From NCBI RefSeq assembly GCF_014836935.1, contig NZ_JACSPW010000013.1, forward strand, positions 49,153 to 113,152: DNA of 64,000 nt, given 5' to 3'. This DNA is from Solibacillus merdavium (GTDB lineage: Bacteria; Bacillota; Bacilli; Bacillales_A; Planococcaceae). Below, piece by piece: positions 26,287 through 35,782 of this stretch; position 1 is the first letter of the stretch, and each line of letters starts with the position of its first letter. The translations under genes were made by a program, and so were the position numbers. The notes under the pieces were generated by a model that was not told the origin of the DNA, searched no databases, and saw nothing but the letters and a program-made list of their open reading frames with translations.

Positions 26287-26351
26287 TAATCTAAAACGGA
26301 GGTTTTTTATTTGCAAAAGTTTGTGAATTTCATAAAAAAATTTTTTTGCTT

Positions 26352-26380
26352 TGTAACCTTTCCGTTATTTCCAAGTCTAA
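26352..26380 (+). promoter_or_regulatory. Possible ECF sigma factor promoter
   Basis: TGTAAC at 26352-26357 followed by CTTTCC, 16 bases of spacer, then AGTCTA. This resembles the -35 TGWAAC and -10 CGTC pattern of extracytoplasmic-function sigma factors, 62 bases before the beta-propeller start codon. The -10 match is imperfect. Confidence 0.35.
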
Positions 26381-26413
26381 TTAAATACAAAAGTATGGAA
26401 AAGGAGGGTTTTT

Positions 26414-28549
26414 ATGAAAAATGGCAAGCTTTTTGGAATGGGGCTCATTACTTCACTTGGCGCGGTTTTAGTAATTGGCTATTTTTTCTTTATTAAAAAC
26501 ACAGAAGTGCAAGCAACGGGTATTTTATTTGAAGGGGAAACGTATTCGATTACTTTAAAGCAACCAATTACAAAGGGAAGTTTAACGGATGGTTCTATCG
26601 TTGTATTAGATGAAAATGAGAAGGCTACAAAGGCTAAACTTTCGATTGATAGCAGTGGGAAAATTTTATCTGTAGATGGGTTAAATTTAGGGAAATACAC
26701 ACTTCAAATCAAAAAAGATGCCTTTTCTAAGAAAACTAAATTGCAGCAGGAACAGTCTGTGGCACTTGAAGTCGTTAAGAAAGTAAAAAATATTGTTACA
26801 ACTGAAGATTTAAAAGATTATTTTCGCGCGTTTTTAGCGGCAGAAAACGCATTATCGAATCGATTTAACGATATGGTAACAAACGATATGGCAACAGAGG
26901 AATCCGCAAAGTCTGATACAAGTGCACCAAGTAGCGGGGGGCCGAGTCATTCTACTACAAATAATCAAGTAGAGGGTATTGATGAAGGTGACATTACGGT
27001 TACAGACGGTCGATATATTTACACGATTATTGATAACAAGGTAGCGATTGTCGATACGAAAGATTTAAAAGTGGTTAAGCGTATAACAGTTGGTAAAGAT
27101 ATTTATCCGAATCATCTAATGATACATGATAAAACACTAATTGTTGGTTACTCGTCTTATGTTCAAACACAGAAAGAACCTTATGACGGAAAATCCGTAT
27201 CAACAGTAGCGTTTTATGATGTAAGCGATGCTAAGAATGCAGCATTAGTACGTGAAGTAGGCCATGACGGAGGAATATTAAACATTCGCAAATCTGGGAA
27301 TTTTTTATATGTAGTGTCGAGTCTTACACCGAACTATTGGCTGCTTCAAGAGACACCGAATGTTGAGTTGCGTCCGTCTACGTATGATGGTAAAAAGGAA
27401 ACGGTTATGCCAATTGATAAAATCCGTCTTTTACCGGAAAGCAATGATCCAAACTATTTGATCGTTTCGGCTATCGATGTCAGCAATGTGAAGTCAAATG
27501 AATGGAAAACAGAGAGCTTTTTAGGAAGCAGCGGTCAAATGTATATGTCTGAAAATGCGATCTACATTGCGTCTATGAATCATTACAGTTTCTGGCCGGA
27601 AATTGATAGCGCAGATACAACCGTCTCAAATATCATGCCGACACCACAAAATAATGAAACGACAATCTACAAAATTTCAGTAGATAAAACAGCTTTAAAA
27701 ATGGAGAAACAAGGAAAAGTAACAGGTTCTATATTAAATCAATTTTCAATGGATGAGCATGATGGTCACTTCCGTATTGCCACGACAGAAGGCAACGCCT
27801 GGGGAACTGCAGCAAATTCGAAAAATCATTTATTTATTTTAGATGAAAATATGAAGCAGGTTGGGGCAGTCAAGGATTTAGCAAAGGGCGAACGTATTTA
27901 CTCTGCTCGTTTTATGGGTGATAAAGCGTATTTAGTAACATTTAGAGAAACTGACCCGCTGTTTGTCATTGATACAGAAAATCCGAAAGCTCCAAAAGTA
28001 TTAGGGGAGCTGAAAATTCCAGGTTTCAGTAATTACCTGCATCCGATTGATGAAAATCATTTACTTGGAATTGGCTATGATACGGAAGTTCGAATGGAAG
28101 AAGGTTCTAAAGAGCCAATCGTTTTAACGAAAGGTATGAAACTGAGCTTGTTTGATGTAACAGATTTCAATAATCCGAAAGAAAAACAAGCGGTTGTGAT
28201 AGGAGGACGCGGCACATATTCTACTGTCCAACACGACCATAAAGCGTTATTCAGAGATCCACGCCAAAACTATTATGGATTCCCTGTAACACTTTACTCA
28301 CCGACAGAAGAGGAAGACCGATTAAAGTATGAAGGAACGGGTGCACACATTTATAAAGTAACTGCTTCAGGAATTGAGCTTGTTGCTGATATGATGGAAA
28401 AGGCACGTCCTGGTGAACAATACGAAGATTATTATAATGTAGTACAACGATTATTATATGTAGATGATCAATTGTTTACAGTGTCTCCATCCAAGGTAAC
28501 AAGTTTCAATGGGAAAACCTTTGAAAAGCAGCAAACGGTAGGATTTTAA
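26414..28549 (+). CDS. Membrane-anchored beta-propeller domain protein
   Basis: 711 aa, ATG at 26414 with AAGGAGGG. The N-terminus is a signal anchor (about 8-27). Residues 35-110 form an Ig-like or SbsA-type beta domain (TGILFEGETYSITLKQ, LSVDGLNLGKYTLQI). The rest is a secreted beta-propeller of the PF09826 type starting at EGIDEGDITVTDGRYIYTI, with repeated blades such as GDKAYLVTFRETDPLFVID and HLLGIGYDTE. The function of the family is unknown; the domain is extracytoplasmic. An IS3-family element sits 127 bases upstream, and a possible ECF promoter lies in between. Confidence 0.9.
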   Translation: MKNGKLFGMGLITSLGAVLVIGYFFFIKNTEVQATGILFEGETYSITLKQPITKGSLTDGSIVVLDENEKATKAKLSIDSSGKILSVDGLNLGKYTLQIKKDAFSKKTKLQQEQSVALEVVKKVKNIVTTEDLKDYFRAFLAAENALSNRFNDMVTNDMATEESAKSDTSAPSSGGPSHSTTNNQVEGIDEGDITVTDGRYIYTIIDNKVAIVDTKDLKVVKRITVGKDIYPNHLMIHDKTLIVGYSSYVQTQKEPYDGKSVSTVAFYDVSDAKNAALVREVGHDGGILNIRKSGNFLYVVSSLTPNYWLLQETPNVELRPSTYDGKKETVMPIDKIRLLPESNDPNYLIVSAIDVSNVKSNEWKTESFLGSSGQMYMSENAIYIASMNHYSFWPEIDSADTTVSNIMPTPQNNETTIYKISVDKTALKMEKQGKVTGSILNQFSMDEHDGHFRIATTEGNAWGTAANSKNHLFILDENMKQVGAVKDLAKGERIYSARFMGDKAYLVTFRETDPLFVIDTENPKAPKVLGELKIPGFSNYLHPIDENHLLGIGYDTEVRMEEGSKEPIVLTKGMKLSLFDVTDFNNPKEKQAVVIGGRGTYSTVQHDHKALFRDPRQNYYGFPVTLYSPTEEEDRLKYEGTGAHIYKVTASGIELVADMMEKARPGEQYEDYYNVVQRLLYVDDQLFTVSPSKVTSFNGKTFEKQQTVGF

Positions 28550-28557
28550 CAATATAT

Positions 28558-28590
28558 AACCGCAGGCACAAAGAATGTGCTTGCGGTTTT
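28558..28590 (+). terminator. Terminator after the beta-propeller gene
   Basis: AACCGCAGGCAC pairs with GTGCTTGCGGTT, followed by a T-run. Confidence 0.88.
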
Positions 28591-28609
28591 TTTATTTGAA
28601 AGAACTAGT

Positions 28610-28750
28610 GAAGTGACAAGTTGCCTTCCCTTTTCGTTTCCCTTGGTAAACCTTTGAGCGTAGGCATAGCGACGCACCTGGAACGTAACGATATAGGCAG
28701 ACCCCCTTTGTTATGCAGCTCCCGCCAAAGGAAAATCGCAACTTATTGTA
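28610..28750. repeat. Candidate dispersed repeat, GC-richer island
   Basis: A block of about 140 bases that is markedly GC-richer than its AT-rich surroundings, between a terminator and the next promoter. It includes TTCCCTTGGTAAACCTTTGA and CAGACCCCCTTTG. Its minus strand holds a short ORF (28592-28780) with an odd Cys/Arg/Lys-rich composition and no ribosome site. I suspect a dispersed intergenic repeat; a second copy is not present in this window. Confidence 0.3.
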
Positions 28751-28844
28751 CTTACCTCTATTTCTTAAGAATATCTTCATTTTTAGCCTTTCTAAATATT
28801 AAGATTTATCGTTTACACTGAATGTATGGGAAAAGGAGTGAACA

Positions 28845-29546
28845 ATGATGATTAAAGTGAATAACTTACAACATACATTTTCAATCGGTAAAAAAGGGAA
28901 GGAAAAAACAGTACCCGTGCTGAGGGATGTATCCTTTGATGTAAAGCGCGGAGAGATTGTGGCAATCGTAGGGAAAAGTGGCTCGGGTAAATCTACATTA
29001 CTTCAAATATTAGCTGGTTTTATGAAGCCAGAGCATGGTTCGATTGTCGTCAATGCACAGGAAATTGCGTCACTTAATGAAGCAGGAAGCGCCAAGTTTC
29101 GATTGGATAACTATGGCTTTATATTTCAAAACTTTCAACTGATGCCAAGTTTAACAGCGTTTGAAAATATTGAATTACCTTTAAAGTTAAAAGGGATGAA
29201 AATTTCAGAGCGCAGAACACGTGTTGAAATGATTATGAAGAAGGTAGGTTTGACGGAAGTAGCGGATCATTACCCGAACGAACTATCAGGTGGGCAACAG
29301 CAACGTGTCAGTATAGCACGAGCACTTGTAACGAATGCCCCAATATTATTGGCAGACGAGCCTACAGGGAGCCTGGATTCGGAAACTGAGCAAGATATTC
29401 TGATGCTTATTCAGCAGTTAAATCGTGAACTTGATTTGACATTTATTATTATTACGCATGATGAGGAAGTTGCGATGATAGCGGATAAACGTTTCCGTAT
29501 GCATGATGGCAAGTTAGTAAAGGATGGTGATCACCGTGTTATTTAA
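28845..29546 (+). CDS. ABC transporter ATP-binding protein, MacB/LolD type
   Basis: 233 aa, ATG at 28845 with AAAGGAG. Complete nucleotide-binding domain: Walker [11 protein letters not shown]-loop FQNFQLMPS, signature LSGGQQQR, Walker [13 protein letters not shown] and the switch histidine in IIITHDEE. It shows the MacB/LolD subfamily pattern ([20 protein letters not shown]). Together with the overlapping FtsX-like permease it forms a mechanotransmission-type exporter, probably for peptides, lipoproteins or antimicrobial peptides (inference). Confidence 0.94.
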   Translation: MMIKVNNLQHTFSIGKKGKEKTVPVLRDVSFDVKRGEIVAIVGKSGSGKSTLLQILAGFMKPEHGSIVVNAQEIASLNEAGSAKFRLDNYGFIFQNFQLMPSLTAFENIELPLKLKGMKISERRTRVEMIMKKVGLTEVADHYPNELSGGQQQRVSIARALVTNAPILLADEPTGSLDSETEQDILMLIQQLNRELDLTFIIITHDEEVAMIADKRFRMHDGKLVKDGDHRVI

Positions 29547-30861
29547 AGACCAAATAGACTTTGTTTTGCAGCATATTAAGAAAAACAAACTACGTGTATT
29601 TATGACGGTGCTTGCCGCTACAATGGGTTGTGCATTTTTAATCGTTCTTGCTTCAATCGGATTTGGGCTGCAGGCTTCAATGGAGGAAGAAATTTTATCG
29701 AATCAAAGCGTCACAAAAATTGAGGTTATGGGCGGAGACGCACAGTTTACGGCAGAGGAAGTAGCAGAAATTGAATCGGTAGAAAATGTACAAACTGTTT
29801 TAAAAACAACGACAATGGATGCAGAGGCGAAAAGCTTTTTTGAAGACCGTGAGACAATTTCTGGTGTCCGGTTAACGAACTTCACTGATTATGCCTCTAT
29901 AGCAAAGCCGTTAGCAGAAGGCACATACCCGAAAAATGAAAATGAAATTGTTGTCGGTTATCATTTCGGTCAAACGTTATTAAATGAGGCGGACCGCAAA
30001 TTGATCGAGGAAAAATCAAAAGCGGCAGAAGCAGAGGGTACTTATTATAACGGAGAAGAAGAAGGCTATAAGAGTTCATTAATCGGTAAGGAGATTGAAC
30101 TTGCGATAAGTTCGCATGATAATCCGGACAAGCTTTCAGAGCGTATGACATATACGATTGTTGGTGTAATGCCAAGACCTGGATACCAATGGGTAATTGA
30201 AAATAGAATTTATATGATGGATGAACAGCGTACAGCTCTTGAAAACAGCTTTAAGCAAGTAATGGTTGACGACAGCGCGAGTGATTTCCAATTATTTAAT
30301 GAGCGTTATGATATTTATGCAAAAAGCTTAGAATACGTGAAGCCGATCTTGGAAGATTTACGTGGAAAAGGCTACGGTGTCTATTCTGTTACCGAACAGC
30401 TTGATGAATTAAATATCTTTTTCTTAGTATTAAAAGTAGGGCTGATATTTGTTGGGACGATTGCAGTACTGATTGCATCAATTGGTATATTCAATACGAT
30501 GACAATGGCAGTAACAGAGCGTACACGGGAAATTGGTGTATTAAAGGCGATTGGGGCGAGCCCGAAACTGATTCAGCGACTATTTTTAATGGAAAGTACA
30601 TTTATAGGTGTTATTGGGACTGTCCTAGCCATTGCGATCTCATACTTAGTAAGTTTTGCATCTAATCTTTTACTGCCGATTGTTTTAGAGGCAGCAACAG
30701 GAGAAGCAAACTTCAGCAATATCCAATTTTCAGCTATTCCATGGCAGTTAGTAGTGATTGCCGCAACAATTAGTATCGGTGTTGCGATGATTTCAGGATT
30801 AAGACCGGCACGAAAAGCAACGAAAATCGAAGTAATGCAGGCATTAAGACAAGAATTGTAA
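29536..30861 (+). CDS. ABC transporter permease, FtsX/MacB type
   Basis: GTG at 29536 is preferred (GGTGA spacing; 11-base overlap with the ATPase gene); ATG 29524 and GTG 29527 are alternatives. About 441 aa with four membrane helices: one near residues 15-40, then a large MacB-like extracellular domain (about 45-295, containing EILSNQSVTKIEVMGG and ISGVRLTNFTD), then three helices in the FtsX domain (GLIFVGTIAVLIASIGIFNT; ERTREIGVLKAIGASPKL coupling helix). It pairs with the upstream ATPase. No outer adaptor gene is present, as usual for Gram-positives. Confidence 0.9.
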   Translation: MLFKDQIDFVLQHIKKNKLRVFMTVLAATMGCAFLIVLASIGFGLQASMEEEILSNQSVTKIEVMGGDAQFTAEEVAEIESVENVQTVLKTTTMDAEAKSFFEDRETISGVRLTNFTDYASIAKPLAEGTYPKNENEIVVGYHFGQTLLNEADRKLIEEKSKAAEAEGTYYNGEEEGYKSSLIGKEIELAISSHDNPDKLSERMTYTIVGVMPRPGYQWVIENRIYMMDEQRTALENSFKQVMVDDSASDFQLFNERYDIYAKSLEYVKPILEDLRGKGYGVYSVTEQLDELNIFFLVLKVGLIFVGTIAVLIASIGIFNTMTMAVTERTREIGVLKAIGASPKLIQRLFLMESTFIGVIGTVLAIAISYLVSFASNLLLPIVLEAATGEANFSNIQFSAIPWQLVVIAATISIGVAMISGLRPARKATKIEVMQALRQEL

Positions 30862-30868
30862 GAAAAAT

Positions 30869-30909
30869 TCCACCTCGTAAAAGTAGAACTCTTCTTTTAC
30901 GAGGTTTTT
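30869..30909. terminator. Bidirectional terminator between the ABC operon and pxpC
   Basis: ACCTCGTAAAAG pairs with CTTTTACGAGGT, with T-runs at both ends for the two convergent units. Confidence 0.88.
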
Positions 30910-31836
30910 CTATTTCAGAACGGCTTCGATCAAGCGTAATTGCTGTTCCAGTTCAAAATACGCTTCTTCGGCCTGTTCGAGTGACACAAGTTGAAATTGG
31001 AGCTTCTGTTGTGGAGTAAGTTGTGCTAAGCGATGTAGATCTGCGCTAATTACTTGCCCAATTTTCGGATAGCCTCCGGTTGTCTGTCGGTCTGTCATTA
31101 ATAGAATTGGCTGTCCACTCGGTGGCAATTGGATCGTCCCGAATGTGACGGCTTCGGAAAGTAATTGAAACGGTTTTTCAAGAAGTATGGACGTGTGGGA
31201 TTCTAATTGATAGCCCATACGGTCGGATTTGTTTGAAATTGTATAAGATTGATTTATAAAGCTAGTTTGCATACCACGGCTAAATTGCAGCCACTCGGTA
31301 CCTTGTAATATGCGAATTGGTGAATTTCCGTAAAAGTTCTTTATGTTCACTTGATAGGCTGGGTATTTTACCCACGTTTCTTCATAAGGAATTTCATCGT
31401 TTCGTTGCAGTGACCGACCTTTATAACCGCCGAACTTTGCTTTTAAATATGTGCTTCGACTACCGAGTATTTCATCTACTAAAAATCCTCCTGCAATACA
31501 GAAATAGCTTCTTGCGCCATTTATTATTGTCCCACACGTTAATACGTCACCTGCTTTAGCGGAAATGACTTTATACATGGGAACTAGCTGATTATTAAGT
31601 GTTGCGTGCATCATTCCCCCTGTTAAAACAAATGCTGTAGCTTTTTTAAATTCGAATGACCCTCCATTTAATGTCATTTCAATTACTGCTTTATCGGATT
31701 GTTTTAGCAGCGCATTGCCAATTCGATAGGCAACTGAATCCATCACACCACTTGCAATAAGGCCATATTGTTGATGGCCAGTTCGCCCTCCATCTTGAAT
31801 TGTAGAAAAAATTCCTGGTTTCATAACCTTTAGCAT
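30910..31836 (-). CDS. pxpC: 5-oxoprolinase subunit C (biotin-dependent carboxyltransferase-like)
   Basis: 308 aa, ATG at 31836 with AAGGAG at 8 bases, overlapping pxpB by 7 bases. It is a KipA/allophanate hydrolase subunit 2-type protein with PGIFSTIQDGGRTGHQQYG, SGVMDS, the ALTGG-like FVLTGGMMHA and the MTDRQTTGGYPKIG motif. With PxpA and PxpB it hydrolyses 5-oxoproline (pyroglutamate) to glutamate with ATP. In Bacillus subtilis the paralogue KipA counteracts KipI, the inhibitor of sporulation kinase A. Confidence 0.92.
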   Translation of the reverse strand: MLKVMKPGIFSTIQDGGRTGHQQYGLIASGVMDSVAYRIGNALLKQSDKAVIEMTLNGGSFEFKKATAFVLTGGMMHATLNNQLVPMYKVISAKAGDVLTCGTIINGARSYFCIAGGFLVDEILGSRSTYLKAKFGGYKGRSLQRNDEIPYEETWVKYPAYQVNIKNFYGNSPIRILQGTEWLQFSRGMQTSFINQSYTISNKSDRMGYQLESHTSILLEKPFQLLSEAVTFGTIQLPPSGQPILLMTDRQTTGGYPKIGQVISADLHRLAQLTPQQKLQFQLVSLEQAEEAYFELEQQLRLIEAVLK

Positions 31837-32531
31837 GAAGTGATCTCCTTTACGGCTACAAATCGAACACGGTCACCTGCTCGCAATAATGTAGGAGGTT
31901 TTTTGTCAGGCAAAAATAATGGTGTCATAGTCCGACCGATAATTTGCCATCCGCCTGGTGTTGCAAGTGGATAAATGCCTGTTTGTTCTCCTGCAATCCC
32001 TATTGATCCAGCCGCGATTTGTAGTCTTGGAGTGGAATGACGTGGTGTTGCAATCCGTTTATCCATTCCGCCCAAAAATGGGAACCCAGGTGCAAAGCCG
32101 AGCATATAGACGAGATACTGTTTAGAGGTATGTATATCTATCACTTGTTCCGGTGTTAATCCATTAACACGTGCAACATCGTTTAAGTCAGGACCATATT
32201 CACCACCGTAAAGAACAGGAATATCAATTAACCGGCCAGTTTCCGAGGGGAAATTTTCCGGATGTTTAAGTAGGTTTTCAATATAGTTTTGTACTTTTTC
32301 AGCGCTCGTTTTAAATGGTTTGAACGGTAAAGACGTCCGAACAATATATGGGTCATAATAAACACAAAAATTCGTATAGCTCGGCACAAGTTCGATAAAT
32401 CCAGGGAAAGGTTGTTGTTGGAGCATCGTAATGGCTTGCTGTATTTCGTAGTGTGCTTGCTCATTAATCGTCGTACTAAATTGAACAAATAGTGCGTTGT
32501 CGCTTAGTTGCCTGAATTGTAAAACCGGCAT
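31830..32531 (-). CDS. pxpB: 5-oxoprolinase subunit B
   Basis: 233 aa, ATG at 32531 preceded by GAGGTG. KipI/allophanate hydrolase subunit 1-type protein with LPVLYGGEYGPDL, GFAPGFPFLGGMD, RHSTPRLQIAAGSIGIAGEQ and YPLATPGGWQIIGRT. It is a partner of PxpC in the ATP-dependent 5-oxoprolinase complex and is translationally coupled to it. Relatives (KipI) bind sporulation kinase A, so a secondary regulatory role cannot be excluded. Confidence 0.92.
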   Translation of the reverse strand: MPVLQFRQLSDNALFVQFSTTINEQAHYEIQQAITMLQQQPFPGFIELVPSYTNFCVYYDPYIVRTSLPFKPFKTSAEKVQNYIENLLKHPENFPSETGRLIDIPVLYGGEYGPDLNDVARVNGLTPEQVIDIHTSKQYLVYMLGFAPGFPFLGGMDKRIATPRHSTPRLQIAAGSIGIAGEQTGIYPLATPGGWQIIGRTMTPLFLPDKKPPTLLRAGDRVRFVAVKEITSC

Positions 32532-32615
32532 AGAATTTCACCTCTTTATTGGAATGAAACATTATATATGGCATGATAATAGCATAACATTCAGACAGTT
32601 GCTGGGGGAGAGGCT

Positions 32616-33374
32616 ATGTATACGGTTGATATAAATTGTGATTTAGGCGAGAGCTTTGGGCGATATAAGCTGGGGGAGCAAGAGGAAGTTTTACGTTATA
32701 TTACGTCTGCCAATATTGCCTGTGGGTTTCATGCAGGAGATCCAAGCGTCATGCGCGAAACGGTGGAGCTTGCAGTAAAAAACAATGTGCAAATCGGCGC
32801 GCATCCGGGACTTCCTGATTTAAATGGCTTCGGGCGCAGGGAAATGAAGATTTCTCCTCAAGAGGCATATGATATCGTCGTTTATCAAATCGGTGCACTG
32901 CAAGGGTTTTTAACAACTAAAAAGGTGAAAATGCAACATGTTAAACCACATGGAGCGCTTTATAATATGGCAGCGGTAAATGAAAAGATAGCACAAGCAA
33001 TTGCGCAAGCTGTATATGATGTATCACCTGAGCTAATTTTATATGGCTTAGCTTCGAGTGAATTGACGAGGGCAGGAGAAAAAGTGGGCTTAAAAACCGT
33101 GCACGAAGTATTTGCAGATCGGACGTATCAGCAAGATGGCACGCTTACAAAGCGCAACGAATCAAATGCTCTTATTACAGACGGAAAAAGGGCTGTCGCA
33201 CAAATAATAGAGATGATAAAGGAAGGAACAGTCACTTCCGTTCAGAATACGAAATTCCCACTTCAGGCACATAGTATTTGTGTGCATGGAGACGGGGAGC
33301 ATGCCGTACAATTTGCCCAGCTGACCCGTACGAAATTGGAGCAGCAAGGTATTGTAGTAAAGGCATTTCAATAA
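32616..33374 (+). CDS. pxpA: 5-oxoprolinase subunit A (LamB/YcsF family)
   Basis: 252 aa, ATG at 32616 with GGGGGAG. LamB/YcsF fold with [45 protein letters not shown] and [12 protein letters not shown]. It acts with PxpB and PxpC on 5-oxoproline. Unusually for Bacilli it is transcribed away from pxpBC, across an 84-base divergent spacer that must hold both promoters. It ends at a strong bidirectional terminator. Confidence 0.94.
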   Translation: MYTVDINCDLGESFGRYKLGEQEEVLRYITSANIACGFHAGDPSVMRETVELAVKNNVQIGAHPGLPDLNGFGRREMKISPQEAYDIVVYQIGALQGFLTTKKVKMQHVKPHGALYNMAAVNEKIAQAIAQAVYDVSPELILYGLASSELTRAGEKVGLKTVHEVFADRTYQQDGTLTKRNESNALITDGKRAVAQIIEMIKEGTVTSVQNTKFPLQAHSICVHGDGEHAVQFAQLTRTKLEQQGIVVKAFQ

Positions 33375-33378
33375 AAGA

Positions 33379-33418
33379 AAAGGGTGGTTATCTCGATAAT
33401 AGAGATAATCACCCTTTC
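33379..33418. terminator. Bidirectional terminator between pxpA and the deacetylase gene
   Basis: AGGGTGGTTATCTC pairs with GAGATAATCACCCT (one G-U pair), flanked by A- and T-rich sequence. Confidence 0.85.
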
Positions 33419-33426
33419 GTCATATT

Positions 33427-34827
33427 CTAGTGATACTTCAAAATTTCAGTAACAGTTAAAAACTCGTAGCCCTCATCTTGTAAATAGGCGAGTACTGGCT
33501 CTAATCCGTCTGCGGTAGATTGGTGAATATCATGCATTAACACAATCGCATTGTTATGTAATCCATCTTTTAGCATTGGCAGAAGTTTTTCTGAATCACG
33601 GTGCTTCCAATCGAGGGTATCAATTGTCCAGTTAACCGTTTTACAAGGGATAAGCTTACGTACTTCATTATTAACCGCTCCATACGGCGGACGGAATACA
33701 GTCGAATTTTCACCGGTAGCACTTATAATGGCCTGTTCTGTAGATTCATACTCTTTTTGAATTTCCGATGGAGACATTTTCGTTAAAACACCGTGTGTCC
33801 AAGAATGGTTGCCAATTTCGTGACCAGCCTGACGCACTTTAAGCGCCAATTCAGGATAATATTGAACACGGCTGCCAAGCATGAAGAAAGTTGCCTTTGC
33901 ATCATATTTTTCTAAGAGTAGTAAAATCTGTTTCGTTACTTCCGGGTGTGGTCCATCATCAAACGTAAGTGCAATTCGTTTTTTTGAAGGGTTCTTATCA
34001 TTTTTCGGAACAATCGTTTCCTCTGCCTGCATCTCAATTTGGAAATCCGAGGCTAAAAGCGGGTTGATGAATGATAGAGACATTTCCACTGTCGGCATTC
34101 CTGCTTCAAGTTCTGTCACTTCTCCTTCATTAAAGTAAATAATGAGGGAATCTTCCTTTAATGCAAAGCGCTTAAATAATCGCCATTTCGGTTGAGTGGC
34201 AGAAGCGAGCTCTTTTTCCTTAATATAATCTTTATAGGCTGCGTTCTTTGCAATTTCAGATTGAACATGTGCAGCAAAGGTTTCCAAACTTTTTAGATCT
34301 TCATTCAGGAGTGTGCGAATATCGAATAATTCACCGGTTTCATTGTCGATTAAAAATGTTGTGATTGTTGTCTGTTGCTCCACTGCATTTAAAATCGTCT
34401 TATTCGTTAATACGAAGGAGTAGTAATGGTCATACTCAAATGTATTGAGGCTAATGTTTAGTTCGCCAGTTAATTCATTTACATTTTGCTGAAGGCGCAT
34501 CATGCTTATGTAATATTCTTTTGATTCTTCGATATACGTATTGACCGCTTGATTGAACGCTTCGTATTCCGTAAGTGGATATTGGATTGCGAAAGGCATA
34601 TTTTTATCATTTGAAATGTCTGTGACAATCTTTACACCAGGAAAAATTGATGGCTCTTCACTTGTAGTGGACTCGTGCTCTTTTGCAGATGTTTCCTCAC
34701 TGCTCGGAAAAAGAGGGTTATCGCTCAAAACAGTTAAATAGATAGTAATAGCTCCCAGTAAAATGATAGAGCTAATGAGGGTTAAATCAATCCAAGGACC
34801 ACGACGTTTTCTGTAAGGGTTTGTCAT
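33427..34827 (-). CDS. Membrane-anchored polysaccharide deacetylase (PgdA-like)
   Basis: Start placed at the ATG at 34827 (AAAGGA, rather far at 13 bases); the ATG at 34863, 12 codons upstream, has no visible site, so the start is uncertain. About 466 aa. It has an N-terminal signal anchor (about 10-32), a linker, a DUF3298/PdaC-like domain (about 70-265), then a NodB deacetylase domain with TFDDGPHPEVT, the zinc histidines in GNHSWTHG, RPPYGAVN, TLDWKHRD and LMHDIHQS. It should remove acetyl groups from peptidoglycan sugars outside the membrane, which affects lysozyme sensitivity. Monocistronic. Confidence 0.9.
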   Translation of the reverse strand: MTNPYRKRRGPWIDLTLISSIILLGAITIYLTVLSDNPLFPSSEETSAKEHESTTSEEPSIFPGVKIVTDISNDKNMPFAIQYPLTEYEAFNQAVNTYIEESKEYYISMMRLQQNVNELTGELNISLNTFEYDHYYSFVLTNKTILNAVEQQTTITTFLIDNETGELFDIRTLLNEDLKSLETFAAHVQSEIAKNAAYKDYIKEKELASATQPKWRLFKRFALKEDSLIIYFNEGEVTELEAGMPTVEMSLSFINPLLASDFQIEMQAEETIVPKNDKNPSKKRIALTFDDGPHPEVTKQILLLLEKYDAKATFFMLGSRVQYYPELALKVRQAGHEIGNHSWTHGVLTKMSPSEIQKEYESTEQAIISATGENSTVFRPPYGAVNNEVRKLIPCKTVNWTIDTLDWKHRDSEKLLPMLKDGLHNNAIVLMHDIHQSTADGLEPVLAYLQDEGYEFLTVTEILKYH

Positions 34828-35009
34828 GATGTACTTCGGTTCCTTTCTATTAAAAATGGACATTCAAGTGAAGCTATAAAAAATATATTAAATTAATTAA
34901 ACATTTTAGAAAATACACTATCATAGTAGCATATATTGTATGAAAAAAGGCTGTTATTTTATTGGTGCTTCAAGTAATATGAGCTAAGAAGTGGAAGGAG
35001 GTCCATCGT

Positions 35010-35756
35010 ATGGATGCTGAACATACTGAAATGGCAATAGACTGCTTTTTACTTGCAGGCCGTATCATGATTGAAAGTGGTGCGGAAACGTATCGAGTGG
35101 AAGACACGATGTTGCGTATGGCCCGTTCTCAAAACATGATGGATGCACAAAGCTACGTAACGCCAACAGGAATTATTTTTTCTCTTGGTAAAACGCAACC
35201 TACACGAATTACATCGATTCCAACAAGAATTACGGATTTACATCGAATTGCTCTTGTTAATAATGTTTCGCGTAAGCTTACATCCCACCTAATATCAATT
35301 GAACAAGCTTATGAAGAGTTGAAGAAAATAGAAAAAACGAATTATTTCCTTCCAATAGCCATTCAGGTTCTTGCTGCGAGTATAGCGAGCGGTGCCTTTT
35401 TACTGCTGTTTAACGGGACCGTGAAAGACATTCCGGCTGCTTTTATTGCAGGAGGGTTAGGTTTATATATCGTTACCATTATTCATAACATGACGCGCGT
35501 GAAATTTTTCTCGGAATTTCTTGCCGCGGTGGCCATAGGTATTGTGGCATCTGCTGCAATTCATTATGGCTACGGAATAGAAATCGATAAAATCATTATT
35601 GGCTCGGTTATGCCGCTCGTTCCTGGTTTGCTTATTACAAATGCGGTACGGGATATGATGGCTGGGCATTTTACAGCAGGAATGGCAAAAGGCGCTGAGG
35701 CGTTCCTAACAGCGTTTGCGATTGGTTCGGGTATTGCACTTGTTCTGTCCTTTTAA
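35010..35756 (+). CDS. Threonine/serine exporter family, ThrE N-terminal type (YjjP-like)
   Basis: 248 aa, ATG at 35010 with AAGGAGG. DUF1212 protein: a soluble N-terminal part with SGAETYRVEDTMLRM and TPTGIIFS, followed by about five membrane helices. Forms, with the next gene, the two halves of a ThrE-type exporter (YjjP/YjjB arrangement); the substrate may be serine/threonine or, as known for E. coli YjjPB, succinate. 26-base gap to its partner. Confidence 0.9.
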   Translation: MDAEHTEMAIDCFLLAGRIMIESGAETYRVEDTMLRMARSQNMMDAQSYVTPTGIIFSLGKTQPTRITSIPTRITDLHRIALVNNVSRKLTSHLISIEQAYEELKKIEKTNYFLPIAIQVLAASIASGAFLLLFNGTVKDIPAAFIAGGLGLYIVTIIHNMTRVKFFSEFLAAVAIGIVASAAIHYGYGIEIDKIIIGSVMPLVPGLLITNAVRDMMAGHFTAGMAKGAEAFLTAFAIGSGIALVLSF

Positions 35757-35782
35757 AATTTTACTATAGGGAGGAAAGCTAG

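Noticed and set aside
26311..26496. 61-aa ORF overlapping the start of the beta-propeller gene
   Set aside because: Although GGAGG precedes a TTG, the frame overlaps the stronger start at 26414 and its sequence is rich in Phe/Trp without a plausible fold; it probably reflects the upstream region.
28592..28780. 62-aa minus-strand ORF
   Set aside because: No start signals; composition matches a GC-rich non-coding island rather than a protein.
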